Shown in pieces: positions 1 through 8,013 of a stretch of 64,000 nucleotides of DNA (its first letter is position 1; the number at the start of each line of letters is the position of its first letter). The notes beneath the pieces were generated by a model. That model worked only from the letters and a program-made list of their open reading frames with translations, did no database searches and was not told the DNA's origin. The stretch spans positions 62,001 through 126,000 of the forward strand of contig NZ_SIRE01000012.1 of the NCBI RefSeq assembly GCF_004307995.1. Reading direction: 5' to 3'. Both the position numbers and the translations under genes were made by a program. The DNA is from Paenibacillus thalictri (GTDB taxonomy: Bacteria > Bacillota > Bacilli > Paenibacillales > NBRC-103111).

Positions 1-474
1 CTTGTCCACGGAACCACAGGCCAGTATGTGCTGGAAATCGTGAAGCGGATGATTCTGCCGGTATCGACCATTACGCTGGCTACCATCGGTTCTTATTTTT
101 TGCTGACCCGCTCGTCCATGCTCGATACACTCGGCCAAGATTACATATTTATGGCAGAGGCCAAAGGAATTACCAAAAGAGGGCTGATCTACCGTCACGC
201 GCTGCGCAATGCACTGCTTCCCGTCTACACGCATATTACGATCAGCCTGGGCGTTCTCGTAAGCGGCGCGGTTGTGGTAGAAACGGTATTTTCGTATCCG
301 GGCATCGGCCGTCTGCTGTATGAGAGCGTCGTCGCAAGGGATTTCCCAACGATGCAGGGTGTATTTCTGTTCATCACGGTTGGGGTCATTGCAGCCAATC
401 TGCTTGCGGATCTGACGTATCCATTGGTTGACCCAAGAGCCCGCGGAGCTAAACATATGGAGGGGTCGGTATGA
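1..474 (+). CDS. Peptide/nickel ABC transporter permease, DppB type (5' end outside window)
   Basis: The reading frame is open from base 1, so the gene begins upstream and only the last 157 residues are visible. This is the inner-membrane permease of an oligopeptide/nickel-class importer. The visible part has the EAA loop (EAKGITKRGLIYRHALRNAL), which docks on the ATPase, followed by the family signature VVETVFSYPGIGRLL and a last membrane helix. The C-terminal stretch LVDPRAR is also typical of DppB. Its stop overlaps the start of the next gene in an ATGA, so the two are translationally coupled. The substrate-binding protein is not in the window and probably lies upstream. The substrate cannot be read from the sequence; peptides, nickel chelates and glycans are all handled by this family. 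Confidence 0.93.
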   Translation, partial: LVHGTTGQYVLEIVKRMILPVSTITLATIGSYFLLTRSSMLDTLGQDYIFMAEAKGITKRGLIYRHALRNALLPVYTHITISLGVLVSGAVVVETVFSYPGIGRLLYESVVARDFPTMQGVFLFITVGVIAANLLADLTYPLVDPRARGAKHMEGSV

Positions 475-2216
475 GAAAGCTCTTTACCCATAAAATGGGG
501 CTGGCCGGCATATTGCTGCTGGCCCTCATTTTCATGCTTGCCATATTGGGGCCGCTGATCGTCCCTTACGACGCTGCGGTGAAATCCGGCGGCCCGCTCG
601 AGCCGCCGAGCCAGAAGCATTTGCTCGGCACCAACGACGTAGGGCAGGACATTCTCGCCGAGCTTGTGTCGGGAGCCCGCATTTCGCTTACCATCGGCAT
701 CACCTCTGCGCTGCTCGCTACGTTAATCGGGGCGGTTGTCGGGTTGCTCGCCGGATACTGGTCCGGCTGGTGCGACGCACTGCTGATGAGGGTCGTGGAT
801 GTCACAATGACCTTGCCGTATTTGCCGCTGATGATTGTCATCGGCGTATACATCGGACCCAGCTTATACACCCAGATTCTGGTTATTACGCTGGCAATGT
901 GGGCGGGTAAAGCCCGGGAACTGCGCGCTCAGATTTTGTCCGTGCGCAGCAGAGGACCGGTACTGGCAGCTAGAACGATGGGCGGCGGCCATTTGTATAT
1001 TTTGCGCCGCCATATTTTCCCGGCCGTCATGCCGTTGCTGATCCCGCAATTCGTGAGGGCGATCAACTCAGCAATTATGATGGAATCGTCATTAAGCTTC
1101 CTTGGGCTCGGCGATCCGCTCGCCAAAAGCTGGGGAAGCATGCTGTTTTATGCCAACGCCCGCAGCGCGTTCCAAACCGACGCTTGGCTGTGGTGGGTAC
1201 TCCCGCCCGGACTCTGCATCGTCATCACGGTGCTTGGCTTCTCCTTTGTCGGTTATGTGCTGGAAGAACGCTTCAGCCCGCGCCTGCGCGTTTATTCGTT
1301 CGGCAGTGCAATGCTCTCCCGTCTCAAGAAACAAGCGGCCGCCGCAGCAAGCGCCTTCAAACCGGATTCAGAGCATGTGCTGGAGGTAGAGCGGTTAACC
1401 GTCGCTTATCCGAAAGACGGCGGTATCGTTCAAGCGTTAAATGCCGTCAGCTTCTCCGTTCGCAAAGGCGAAATTGTAGGTATCGTCGGAGAATCGGGAA
1501 GCGGTAAAACGACCATCGGCTCTGCGGTGATGCAGCTGCTGAAGCCGCCGGCGCAAATCGAAGGTTCCATCCGGTTCGCCGGAGAAGAGCTGTCCAGCCT
1601 AAGTCCGACGCAGCTGCAGAAGCTGCGGGGCAGCCGGATCGCCTTGATTCCCCAAGCGGCCATGAATGCGCTCAATCCGGTGCTGAATATTCGCCGCCAG
1701 ATGGCCGAAGCCATTCTTGCTCACCGTTCGCTGGATAAGGCCGCTTTGCAGCGGCGCATCAACGAACTGCTCGTACAGGTCGGCCTGGACCCCAAATGGG
1801 GCTCCGCTTACCCGCACGAACTGAGCGGAGGCATGCGCCAGCGGGTCGTTATCGCCATGGCGCTGGTCAATGAGCCGGAGCTGGTCATTGCCGACGAACC
1901 GACAACCGGGCTGGATGTGCTGGTACAGACCGAAATCATTACCCTGCTGGACGATTTGCAGAAAAAACTGGGCTTATCCATGATTTTTATTTCTCACGAT
2001 CTTCCTGTCGTTCTGCGTTTGGCGGACCGCATCCTCATTATGAACCGAGGCGAAATCGTCGATCGCGGCAAGGCTTCCGTGATTGCCCAGTCTCCTGAGC
2101 ATCCGTACACGCAGCGTCTGCTCGCAGCGATACCGCGCCTCAGAAGACGCGCTGCAGCGCAAGACGCTGCTGACCCAACTTCCAGAACGGGAGGGATCGT
2201 ACATGTCGGCTCCTAA
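471..2216 (+). CDS. Fused ABC permease (DppC) and ATPase (DppD), 581 aa
   Basis: Two normally separate importer subunits are joined in one chain. Residues 1-275 are a DppC permease with several membrane segments, a GTNDVGQD motif after the first helix and an EAA-like loop. Residues 300-560 are a DppD ATPase with Walker A GESGSGKTT, signature LSGGMRQR, Walker B LVIADEPTTGLD and switch histidine ISHD. The linker (about 275-300) is alanine-rich. The total length matches DppC plus DppD. It starts in an ATGA overlap with the DppB gene and its end overlaps the next ATPase gene, which should supply the second nucleotide-binding site. Such fusions are known in some Gram-positives. The fusion is read directly from one uninterrupted frame. 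Confidence 0.92.
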   Translation: MRKLFTHKMGLAGILLLALIFMLAILGPLIVPYDAAVKSGGPLEPPSQKHLLGTNDVGQDILAELVSGARISLTIGITSALLATLIGAVVGLLAGYWSGWCDALLMRVVDVTMTLPYLPLMIVIGVYIGPSLYTQILVITLAMWAGKARELRAQILSVRSRGPVLAARTMGGGHLYILRRHIFPAVMPLLIPQFVRAINSAIMMESSLSFLGLGDPLAKSWGSMLFYANARSAFQTDAWLWWVLPPGLCIVITVLGFSFVGYVLEERFSPRLRVYSFGSAMLSRLKKQAAAAASAFKPDSEHVLEVERLTVAYPKDGGIVQALNAVSFSVRKGEIVGIVGESGSGKTTIGSAVMQLLKPPAQIEGSIRFAGEELSSLSPTQLQKLRGSRIALIPQAAMNALNPVLNIRRQMAEAILAHRSLDKAALQRRINELLVQVGLDPKWGSAYPHELSGGMRQRVVIAMALVNEPELVIADEPTTGLDVLVQTEIITLLDDLQKKLGLSMIFISHDLPVVLRLADRILIMNRGEIVDRGKASVIAQSPEHPYTQRLLAAIPRLRRRAAAQDAADPTSRTGGIVHVGS

Positions 2217-3090
2217 TTCACGGCAAAATCAACCTGATTCCGCCGCCGGCGCTTCTCACGAAGCAGCGGCGGCGGCCGAACCGCTGCGAAGCGGTCAGGC
2301 GCAATCCCTGCTTCGCATCGAAGGCCTGCACAAAACCTACGCGGTGCCGGGCGGACGTTCCCGGCGGTCCGAGGTGCTGCGCGGCATCGAGTTTACCGTC
2401 GAGGAAAACGAGACGGTTGGCTTGGTTGGCGCCAGCGGCGCCGGCAAAAGCACTGTCGGCCGCATCATCGCCGGGCTGGAGCGCCCCGACAGCGGGGCCA
2501 TGCTGTTCAGGGGAACCGACATTTGGAAGCTCCGAGGCAAGCAGCGTAATGAGGCGATGCGGCCAATCCAGATGATTTTTCAAGATCCGTACGAATCGCT
2601 GTCGCCTTGGATGACGATTGAACAACTGGTCGCCGAACCGCTTGTCATTCAGCGTGTGCAGGCAGGCAACCCCGCTGCCCGGCGCGAAATGGTGCGCCAA
2701 GCGTTATCCGAAGTTTCGCTTCAGCCCGACCGCTATATGAACCGCCACCCGCACGAATTATCCGGCGGCGAACGGCAGCGGGTCGGTCTGGCCCGCGCGT
2801 TCATCTGCCAGCCGCAGCTCATTATCGCCGACGAACCGACCTCCATGTTGGATCCTTCGCTGCGTCTGGAGCTGCTGGAGCTCATGAACCGCTTAAGACA
2901 GCGCCATAATATCGCTTATTTGTTTATCACGCATGACATTGCGCTGACCCGCGGATTCTGCAACCGCATGATCGTGCTCGATCAAGGCGTTATTGTAGAA
3001 TCGGGCCCTACCGAGCAAGTGATCGATGAGCCGCAGCACCCGTTTACGCAAAGTTTAATCGGCTCGCTGCTTGAGCTGAACCGCTTTTAA
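2203..3090 (+). CDS. Peptide/nickel ABC transporter ATPase, DppF type (295 aa)
   Basis: This is the second ATPase of the importer. It has Walker A GASGAGKST, signature LSGGERQR, Walker B LIIADEPTSMLD, and the switch histidine ITHD. The start chosen is the ATG at 2203, with GGGAGGG about 7 bases upstream and inside the end of the permease-ATPase gene. A longer open frame begins at 2083 but has no family similarity. The first 35 residues are alanine-rich and variable. It should pair with the ATPase half of the fused upstream protein to power import. The next gene starts 40 bases downstream on the same strand. Confidence 0.92.
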   Translation: MSAPNSRQNQPDSAAGASHEAAAAAEPLRSGQAQSLLRIEGLHKTYAVPGGRSRRSEVLRGIEFTVEENETVGLVGASGAGKSTVGRIIAGLERPDSGAMLFRGTDIWKLRGKQRNEAMRPIQMIFQDPYESLSPWMTIEQLVAEPLVIQRVQAGNPAARREMVRQALSEVSLQPDRYMNRHPHELSGGERQRVGLARAFICQPQLIIADEPTSMLDPSLRLELLELMNRLRQRHNIAYLFITHDIALTRGFCNRMIVLDQGVIVESGPTEQVIDEPQHPFTQSLIGSLLELNRF

Positions 3091-3130
3091 CATACAGCTG
3101 CCCGAAGGCAGAGAGGAGCAAATTCCCGCC

Positions 3131-3766
3131 ATGACCCCAATTTTATCGCTAAGCTCCGGGAGCAATTTCGTGGAAGCCCGCAAGAATGATCCCCGGTACA
3201 AAGACGTCTTTACCTTTATTGACAGCTACGATTTGCCTAATGTCGATTTGAGCCCGTATATCGCCATTACCGTACCCAATCTGATCGATCAGGAGTTTAT
3301 GTACAAACACCGCGACATTATCCGCAACTTTCTGAACGAAGGCAAGGTGCTTTCCTTCAGCGGCCATCTGTTCCGCGAGTGGATTCCGGGTGCGTCGAAT
3401 TTTCTTCCGAGGACGATCCGCACCCATCACGACTATGAAGTTTCGGTCGTGACGGCGCATCCGATTTTTGAAGGCGTACGCACCGAAGATTTGACGTTTA
3501 ACAAAGGCGTGGCCGGTTTCTTCGCGCGCGGCCATCATCCTGCTCCTGCCGGGGCGGAAATTCTGCTTTCCTTGCCCGGAGGCGAACCTGTCGTATACAT
3601 CGACCGTCAAAGCACCAAAGGGACGATATTTGTGCATTCCGGCAACGACTTGTTCGGCTACGGCAACCCCGCGCAAACTTCATGGAAGATCGGCCATCAG
3701 TTGGTGGCGTGGATCCGTGAGGAACATCAAAGACTTCAACAAACAAGGGAGGCTTTGCAAGCATGA
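3131..3766 (+). CDS. Amidotransferase-fold (ThuA/DJ-1-like) protein, copy 1 (211 aa)
   Basis: I do not recognise a named family. The protein is soluble, with no signal peptide or membrane helix. The middle reads as strand (YIAITVPN), helix, then NEGKVLSFSGH, a pattern of class I glutamine amidotransferase-like domains. It lacks the usual nucleophile-elbow cysteine, so amidotransferase chemistry is unlikely. It is clearly paralogous to the next gene: both carry a FREWIPG/STEWFPG turn, a GAEILLSL/GSETLISL strand and a VYIDRQSTKGT/FYIDKVSTGGT segment at matching positions. The stop overlaps the next start (ATGA). Association with the transporter is inferred only from position; a ligand-handling or regulatory role is possible. 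Confidence 0.7.
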   Translation: MTPILSLSSGSNFVEARKNDPRYKDVFTFIDSYDLPNVDLSPYIAITVPNLIDQEFMYKHRDIIRNFLNEGKVLSFSGHLFREWIPGASNFLPRTIRTHHDYEVSVVTAHPIFEGVRTEDLTFNKGVAGFFARGHHPAPAGAEILLSLPGGEPVVYIDRQSTKGTIFVHSGNDLFGYGNPAQTSWKIGHQLVAWIREEHQRLQQTREALQA

Positions 3767-4368
3767 GAAAAATTGGAGTAGTTTATGGCGGCTGCGTACA
3801 GCATCACCGCACCTTCAATGAGCCTAAATACCAGCAATATATCGAGGACCTGATTTATTTCCCCGAGTTTGCGGAAGCGTCGCTTGATGCATACGATGTG
3901 CTGCTGCTGCCGTCCCAGTTGCATCAGGGCCTGATGCTGCAAGCAAAGGACAAAATCCGCGAATTCGCCGATCGCGGCGGGATTGTCGTGGCGTTCGGCC
4001 CGCAATCGACCGAATGGTTCCCCGGACAGAAGTGGGAGTTCCGCCCGACCAACTTCTGGTGGTGGCTGGAAAAGGACGCCAAAAGTGGTCTTGTACAGCA
4101 TAATCCGGATCATAACATGTTTAAGTATTTGACGATGGCTGACGCCACATGGCACCAGCATGGTGTGTTCTGGCCGCCGGAAGGCTCGGAAACGCTGATT
4201 TCGCTGGAAGAAGGCGGATCTGTGTTCTATATCGATAAAGTCAGCACAGGCGGAACGTTGATTATGACTACGCTAGATCCCGATTTCCATTACGGCTCTT
4301 ATTTTATGCCGGCTACCGAGCTGTTCCTGGACGGCTTCCTGCCTTGGCTGGCTGAGGGCGATTTGTGA
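3763..4368 (+). CDS. Amidotransferase-fold (ThuA/DJ-1-like) protein, copy 2 (201 aa)
   Basis: This is a diverged tandem paralogue of the preceding protein. The N-terminus (MRKIGVVYGG) is a first Rossmann-like strand. YDVLLLPSQLHQG and DRGGIVVAFGP match the DxxxxP and GGxxxxxxGP pattern of amidotransferase-like folds. No catalytic cysteine is at the expected place. A tryptophan-rich insert around residues 92-98 (NFWWWLE) and TWHQHGVFWPP are absent from copy 1. GGAGGC precedes the ATG, which lies in an ATGA overlap. The stop overlaps the GTG of the next ATPase gene (GTGA), so the pair is embedded in one transcription unit. A heterodimer of the two copies is an inference. Confidence 0.7.
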   Translation: MRKIGVVYGGCVQHHRTFNEPKYQQYIEDLIYFPEFAEASLDAYDVLLLPSQLHQGLMLQAKDKIREFADRGGIVVAFGPQSTEWFPGQKWEFRPTNFWWWLEKDAKSGLVQHNPDHNMFKYLTMADATWHQHGVFWPPEGSETLISLEEGGSVFYIDKVSTGGTLIMTTLDPDFHYGSYFMPATELFLDGFLPWLAEGDL

Positions 4369-5021
4369 TCCGCATCCGCGGTCTGACCAAACGTTACGGT
4401 TCCGCCGCAGTGCTTACGAACTTGGATCTTCACTTGCGGGCAGGCGAATTTGCTTTCCTGCAAGGAAGATCCGGCTCGGGCAAAAGCACGCTGCTTAAGC
4501 TGCTGTACCGGGACATCGGGGACTATGAAGGGCAGATTGAAATCGATGGCATTCCGCTGGATCAGCTCCCCCGGTATGAACTGCGCCGGAAAATGGGCGT
4601 TATTTTTCAATCCTTCGAGCTGTTGGAACAGAAAACGGTGTACGAAAATGTGGCGCTGGCCGGAGAGGTTGTCGGACGCAGCCCTGACGATATCGAACCG
4701 GAGGCCCGCAGGCTGTTAGAGCGGATTGGACTGGGCGGCAAGCTGCAGCTGTATCCTCACGAGTTGTCCGGCGGAGAGCAGCAGCGGGTGGCCATTGCCC
4801 GAGCGCTGCTGAATCGGCCGCGGGTACTGCTGGCCGACGAGCCGACCGGCAATCTCGACCCCGAGACAGCGCTTGAAGTGCTGGCGCTGCTGCGCGAGCT
4901 GCAGCAGGAAGAAGGCATGGCCATGCTGGTCGTCACGCATTCGGAGCAGTTGGTGAAATCGGCGGCGGCGCGGACGCTGATGATGCGGCAAGGAAGGATT
5001 GAAGAGCTTGCAGCCGTTTAA
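4365..5021 (+). CDS. FtsE/LolD-like ABC ATPase (218 aa)
   Basis: A short ABC ATPase of the MacB/LolD/FtsE class, which drives mechanotransmission rather than substrate import. Visible motifs are Walker A GRSGSGKST, Q-loop VIFQSFELL, signature LSGGEQQR, Walker B VLLADEPTGNLD and switch TH. The sequence LADEPTGNLDP is typical of this class and differs from the two peptide-type ATPases upstream. It starts with GTG in a GTGA overlap with the preceding gene and is followed immediately by an FtsX-like membrane protein. The housekeeping ftsEX pair is probably elsewhere, so this is likely a second, specialised set. Confidence 0.88.
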   Translation: MIRIRGLTKRYGSAAVLTNLDLHLRAGEFAFLQGRSGSGKSTLLKLLYRDIGDYEGQIEIDGIPLDQLPRYELRRKMGVIFQSFELLEQKTVYENVALAGEVVGRSPDDIEPEARRLLERIGLGGKLQLYPHELSGGEQQRVAIARALLNRPRVLLADEPTGNLDPETALEVLALLRELQQEEGMAMLVVTHSEQLVKSAAARTLMMRQGRIEELAAV

Positions 5022-5877
5022 CTACTTATGGCGGGATGCGCGCGAAGGGATCCGGCGCAACCGGGGAGCCGCCTTTGCCGCAGCCGCGCTGATTTTTGCA
5101 GCGATGACGATGGCCGGCGTGCTGCTGCTGGTTCGCGCCGGAACGGGCGATATCATGTTATATTTGCAATCGCAGGTCAGCATGAAGGTCTATGTGCAGC
5201 CTCAAGCCGATAGCGCGGCCATTGCCGGTGTGCTGCGGCAGAACGGCTTTGTGGAAAGCGCCGTGATTGAAACGAAAGAGCAGCAGCTCCAGCAGTTGAG
5301 CCTGTTTTTCCAAGGTAAGGCGTATTTGCTGGACAGCTTCAAGGACAGCGATATGCCGGACGCGATTCGGCTGAAGCTGAAGCCGGGCACCGACGCCGCT
5401 TATGTGGCCGATCAACTGCGCGGCATGAAGGGTATCAGCGACGTGTTATTTCCTCAGCAGTTTGCCGAAACGCTGCTCCGCTGGTCGGATGCTGTCAACC
5501 GTTACGGTCTGCTGTTGTTTTTGTTTTTCGCGGCCATTGCTTTTCTGACGGTGTTTCTGGCGATCACGCTGGCGCTTTCGCAGCGGCAGAAAGAAATCCG
5601 GGTGAAGCTGCTGCTCGGCGCCAAACCATGGCATGTGCGCAGCCAATTTCTGCTTGAAGGCGGGATCATCGGTCTGTTTGGCAGCTTGTTCGCGCTGCTT
5701 GCGATTTATGGGCTGTACGTTGCGGTGCTGCAGCGGGTGGCACAGCTGCTGCCCGGTCTGATCCACGTATCTCCCGGGGCGATGTATGCGCTGCTGCTGG
5801 GACTGCTCGCCGCAGGTACCTGCATCGGCGTGGCAGCCAGTTATTTTTCAACCGGAAAGCTGATGAACGATGCGTAA
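5008..5877 (+). CDS. FtsX-like membrane protein (289 aa)
   Basis: A four-helix FtsX topology: a short cytoplasmic N-terminus (LWRDAREGIRRNRG), a first helix near residues 20-40, an extracellular domain of about 120 residues with the compact alpha/beta fold of FtsX, then three helices at the C-terminus. The loop QRQKEIRVKLLLGAKPWHVR between helices 2 and 3 is the FtsX ATPase-coupling region. TTG at 5008 is preferred because AGGAAGGA ends 9 bases upstream; TTG at 4999 is possible but abuts that site. The gene overlaps the ATPase gene before it and the coiled-coil gene after it. It probably transmits ATP hydrolysis to the exported coiled-coil partner. Confidence 0.85.
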   Translation: MQPFNYLWRDAREGIRRNRGAAFAAAALIFAAMTMAGVLLLVRAGTGDIMLYLQSQVSMKVYVQPQADSAAIAGVLRQNGFVESAVIETKEQQLQQLSLFFQGKAYLLDSFKDSDMPDAIRLKLKPGTDAAYVADQLRGMKGISDVLFPQQFAETLLRWSDAVNRYGLLLFLFFAAIAFLTVFLAITLALSQRQKEIRVKLLLGAKPWHVRSQFLLEGGIIGLFGSLFALLAIYGLYVAVLQRVAQLLPGLIHVSPGAMYALLLGLLAAGTCIGVAASYFSTGKLMNDA

Positions 5878-6841
5878 AAAAATGATTGCCGCCGGACTGT
5901 TCCTGTTGCTCTCCGGCTCCACCGCTGTGTATGCGCATTTGACAGGGGCGTTTGCCGATTTCCTGGTCACCGTTCATGACGAGCAGACGACCGCCAAGCT
6001 CAAAGAAGAAATGCAGCGCACCAAAAACGATATCGAAGCGCTTGCCCCGCAAGCGGCCGAGCTGGAGCGGCAGTTTGCCGCAAACCGCGGCGCAGCCGCA
6101 GAGAAGCTGCGGTTCTACAACGATATGGGGCTGGACTCTTGGCTGAGTCTGATGCTGCGGGCGCAGGAGCCGCTCGATCTGCTTTCCGCTCAGCGGCTGG
6201 TCGAGCGCAACGTGTCGGCTTACATGCAGCAGCTGGATACGCTGTACAAAGAGTATTGGCGGCTGTCGGCGACGCAGGAAACGCTGGAGGGGCACAAACG
6301 GCTGCTGTCGATGATCGGGCGCAACCTCAATGCCCGCCAAACGTTTCTCGCCTCCAGCCGGGATGTCGACTTGGAGCAGCAGGCGAACTACTTGGACATC
6401 GATTGGATGTCCGAAGTGGAGCCTCATCTGCTGAAGCAGCTTGAGCATGATGGGCAGCTGGCCGCGACCCGGGTGCGCGAGTGGGCGGCCGCCAGCGGCG
6501 AAACGCCCGACGCGGCGGGGAAGCTGGACGAGCGCTGGCTAAACGAGCAAAGCGAGCTGGAGTATTTTTTTCGCCCGGATCATGTCTATGTAGTGTATCA
6601 GAAAAATGACGACATCCATGTCATTCTGATCGGTCAGGTACTAAGCGGCGGTGCAAACCATACGTACGAGCTGCAGTTCGAAGCCGGCTTCTTTAACGGC
6701 TTTCTGATGCCGGATACGCTGATTCAGGAGCTGCGCGGCTTTCAGCTTCCGCGGGAGCAGCTGCAAGCTGCGGTCGGGACCGGCAAGCCGGTCGCCCTGC
6801 AGCAGGCCGGAGGTACGCTGCTGCTCCGTTCGGAGCCCTAA
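5870..6841 (+). CDS. Exported coiled-coil protein, likely FtsEX partner (323 aa)
   Basis: The N-terminal signal or anchor segment (residues 5-22) is followed by a long charged helical region (about 40-190). It contains GLDSWLSLMLRAQEPLDLL, which recalls the coiled-coil region of CwlO/PcsB-type proteins activated by FtsEX. The C-terminal 120 residues look like a small alpha/beta domain (DHVYVVYQKNDDIHVILIG). I see no NLPC/P60, LytM or CHAP catalytic motif, so it is not an obvious peptidoglycan hydrolase. The start overlaps the FtsX-like gene. The likely role is an extracellular adaptor moved by the FtsEX-like pair; this is inferred from order and coiled-coil content. Confidence 0.65.
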   Translation: MRKKMIAAGLFLLLSGSTAVYAHLTGAFADFLVTVHDEQTTAKLKEEMQRTKNDIEALAPQAAELERQFAANRGAAAEKLRFYNDMGLDSWLSLMLRAQEPLDLLSAQRLVERNVSAYMQQLDTLYKEYWRLSATQETLEGHKRLLSMIGRNLNARQTFLASSRDVDLEQQANYLDIDWMSEVEPHLLKQLEHDGQLAATRVREWAAASGETPDAAGKLDERWLNEQSELEYFFRPDHVYVVYQKNDDIHVILIGQVLSGGANHTYELQFEAGFFNGFLMPDTLIQELRGFQLPREQLQAAVGTGKPVALQQAGGTLLLRSEP

Positions 6842-6927
6842 GATAAGGTGCAGAGCAGATTCATCCGCTTGTCCGCTGTGCGGGTACCGCATCCGGACAT
6901 CAGAACCGTTGTGAAGGAGAGAACAAG

Positions 6928-7980
6928 ATGTACAAATATTTGACTTGGCTGCTGGCTCTTCTGCTGATGCTGCCTACAGTAGTCTCGGCTCATATTGCCA
7001 ACGAACAAAGCTTGTATGACGATATCGCTTATTCCGATGCGCGCGACCCGATTGTGCTGCTGAGTGGATTGGGCGTTATCCCTTACACGCACGGGGCGGC
7101 TTTGTTTAAGCCGAAAGACGTGCTCAGCCGCAGCGATCTGGCTTATTGGGCCGGATCGTTCACCGGCGCGGCCGGAGAGCAAACCGATGCCCAGGCGATC
7201 CGCAAGGCGGCGCTCGCCAAAGGCCTGCTGTCCAGCTTGGACGGAGACGCGACAGCGGAAGATATCAACCAGGCCTATTTTCAAGGGAAGGCGTCCATTC
7301 AGCTTCCCGCAGGTCCCATTACACGGGAAGCGTTCGCTCAACTGATGGGCAAATGGGTTTCCTCCCCGGTTAACGGCAAATCGCTAGCCGATGCCGCGGG
7401 ATTTATTGCCGGGCCGGCGGGAACGCTGGAGAAAGTCGCCACGAAGGAAGTTAAAGACGGCAGCGGCAAAACGTCAACGGTGACGGTGCTGAGCATCGGC
7501 GGGACATCACTTGAGCTGAACGCGCATCCGAAGGTGCTGCACGCCGCAGCCGACGCCGCTGTCTGGGAAGGGAAGAAGGTCGAGGCGTCCTGGCTTGGGC
7601 CGGAGCAAAATGGCGTACGGCAAATTCAGCTGCTCGTCTTCGCGCAGCCCGCAGGTGCGGCAGCGGGGCAGCCGAGCGGCGCTGTGTCGGGGCAGCAGCA
7701 GGCCGCTTCCGGCAATAACGCCGCTGCGGCACAGCCTGCATCGCCGGCCGCGCCATCAGCCGCACCGCCAGCGGCAGCCCAGCCGAGCCCAGGCAGCCCA
7801 GGTGCCGCGCATGCGGACCATTCCGCTGCCAATCACGCGGTGCAAGCCGCCCCCGGGGAACCGATGACGGCGCAGAAACCCGCATCCGCATCCTTCGCGG
7901 TGCCGATCGTTATCATCGTGCTGCTAGTTGCTCTCGGCTTCTGGATGTTCAGAAGGAAGCCCGGACGCAGCAGATCATAA
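6928..7980 (+). CDS. Membrane-tethered surface protein with SLH-like repeats (350 aa)
   Basis: Parts in order: a signal peptide (1-22, ending VVSAH); two degenerate SLH-like repeats (about 28-75 and 85-150), recognisable by LLSGLGVIPYTHGAALFKP and by GPITREAFAQLMGKWV; a beta-rich segment (about 165-235); a low-complexity Ala/Pro/Gln/Ser linker (about 236-315) with several His residues; and a C-terminal membrane helix (FAVPIVIIVLLVALGFWMF) before a basic tail. That makes it a single-pass protein with the bulk outside. GGAGAG precedes the ATG. The 86-base gap from the previous gene is the largest gap up to this point in the run, but no terminator is seen in it. Function unknown; possibly a wall-facing partner of the coiled-coil protein. 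Confidence 0.65.
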   Translation: MYKYLTWLLALLLMLPTVVSAHIANEQSLYDDIAYSDARDPIVLLSGLGVIPYTHGAALFKPKDVLSRSDLAYWAGSFTGAAGEQTDAQAIRKAALAKGLLSSLDGDATAEDINQAYFQGKASIQLPAGPITREAFAQLMGKWVSSPVNGKSLADAAGFIAGPAGTLEKVATKEVKDGSGKTSTVTVLSIGGTSLELNAHPKVLHAAADAAVWEGKKVEASWLGPEQNGVRQIQLLVFAQPAGAAAGQPSGAVSGQQQAASGNNAAAAQPASPAAPSAAPPAAAQPSPGSPGAAHADHSAANHAVQAAPGEPMTAQKPASASFAVPIVIIVLLVALGFWMFRRKPGRSRS

Positions 7981-8013
7981 ACATACAATAGAACATTTAG
8001 GAGGCTTTTTAAC

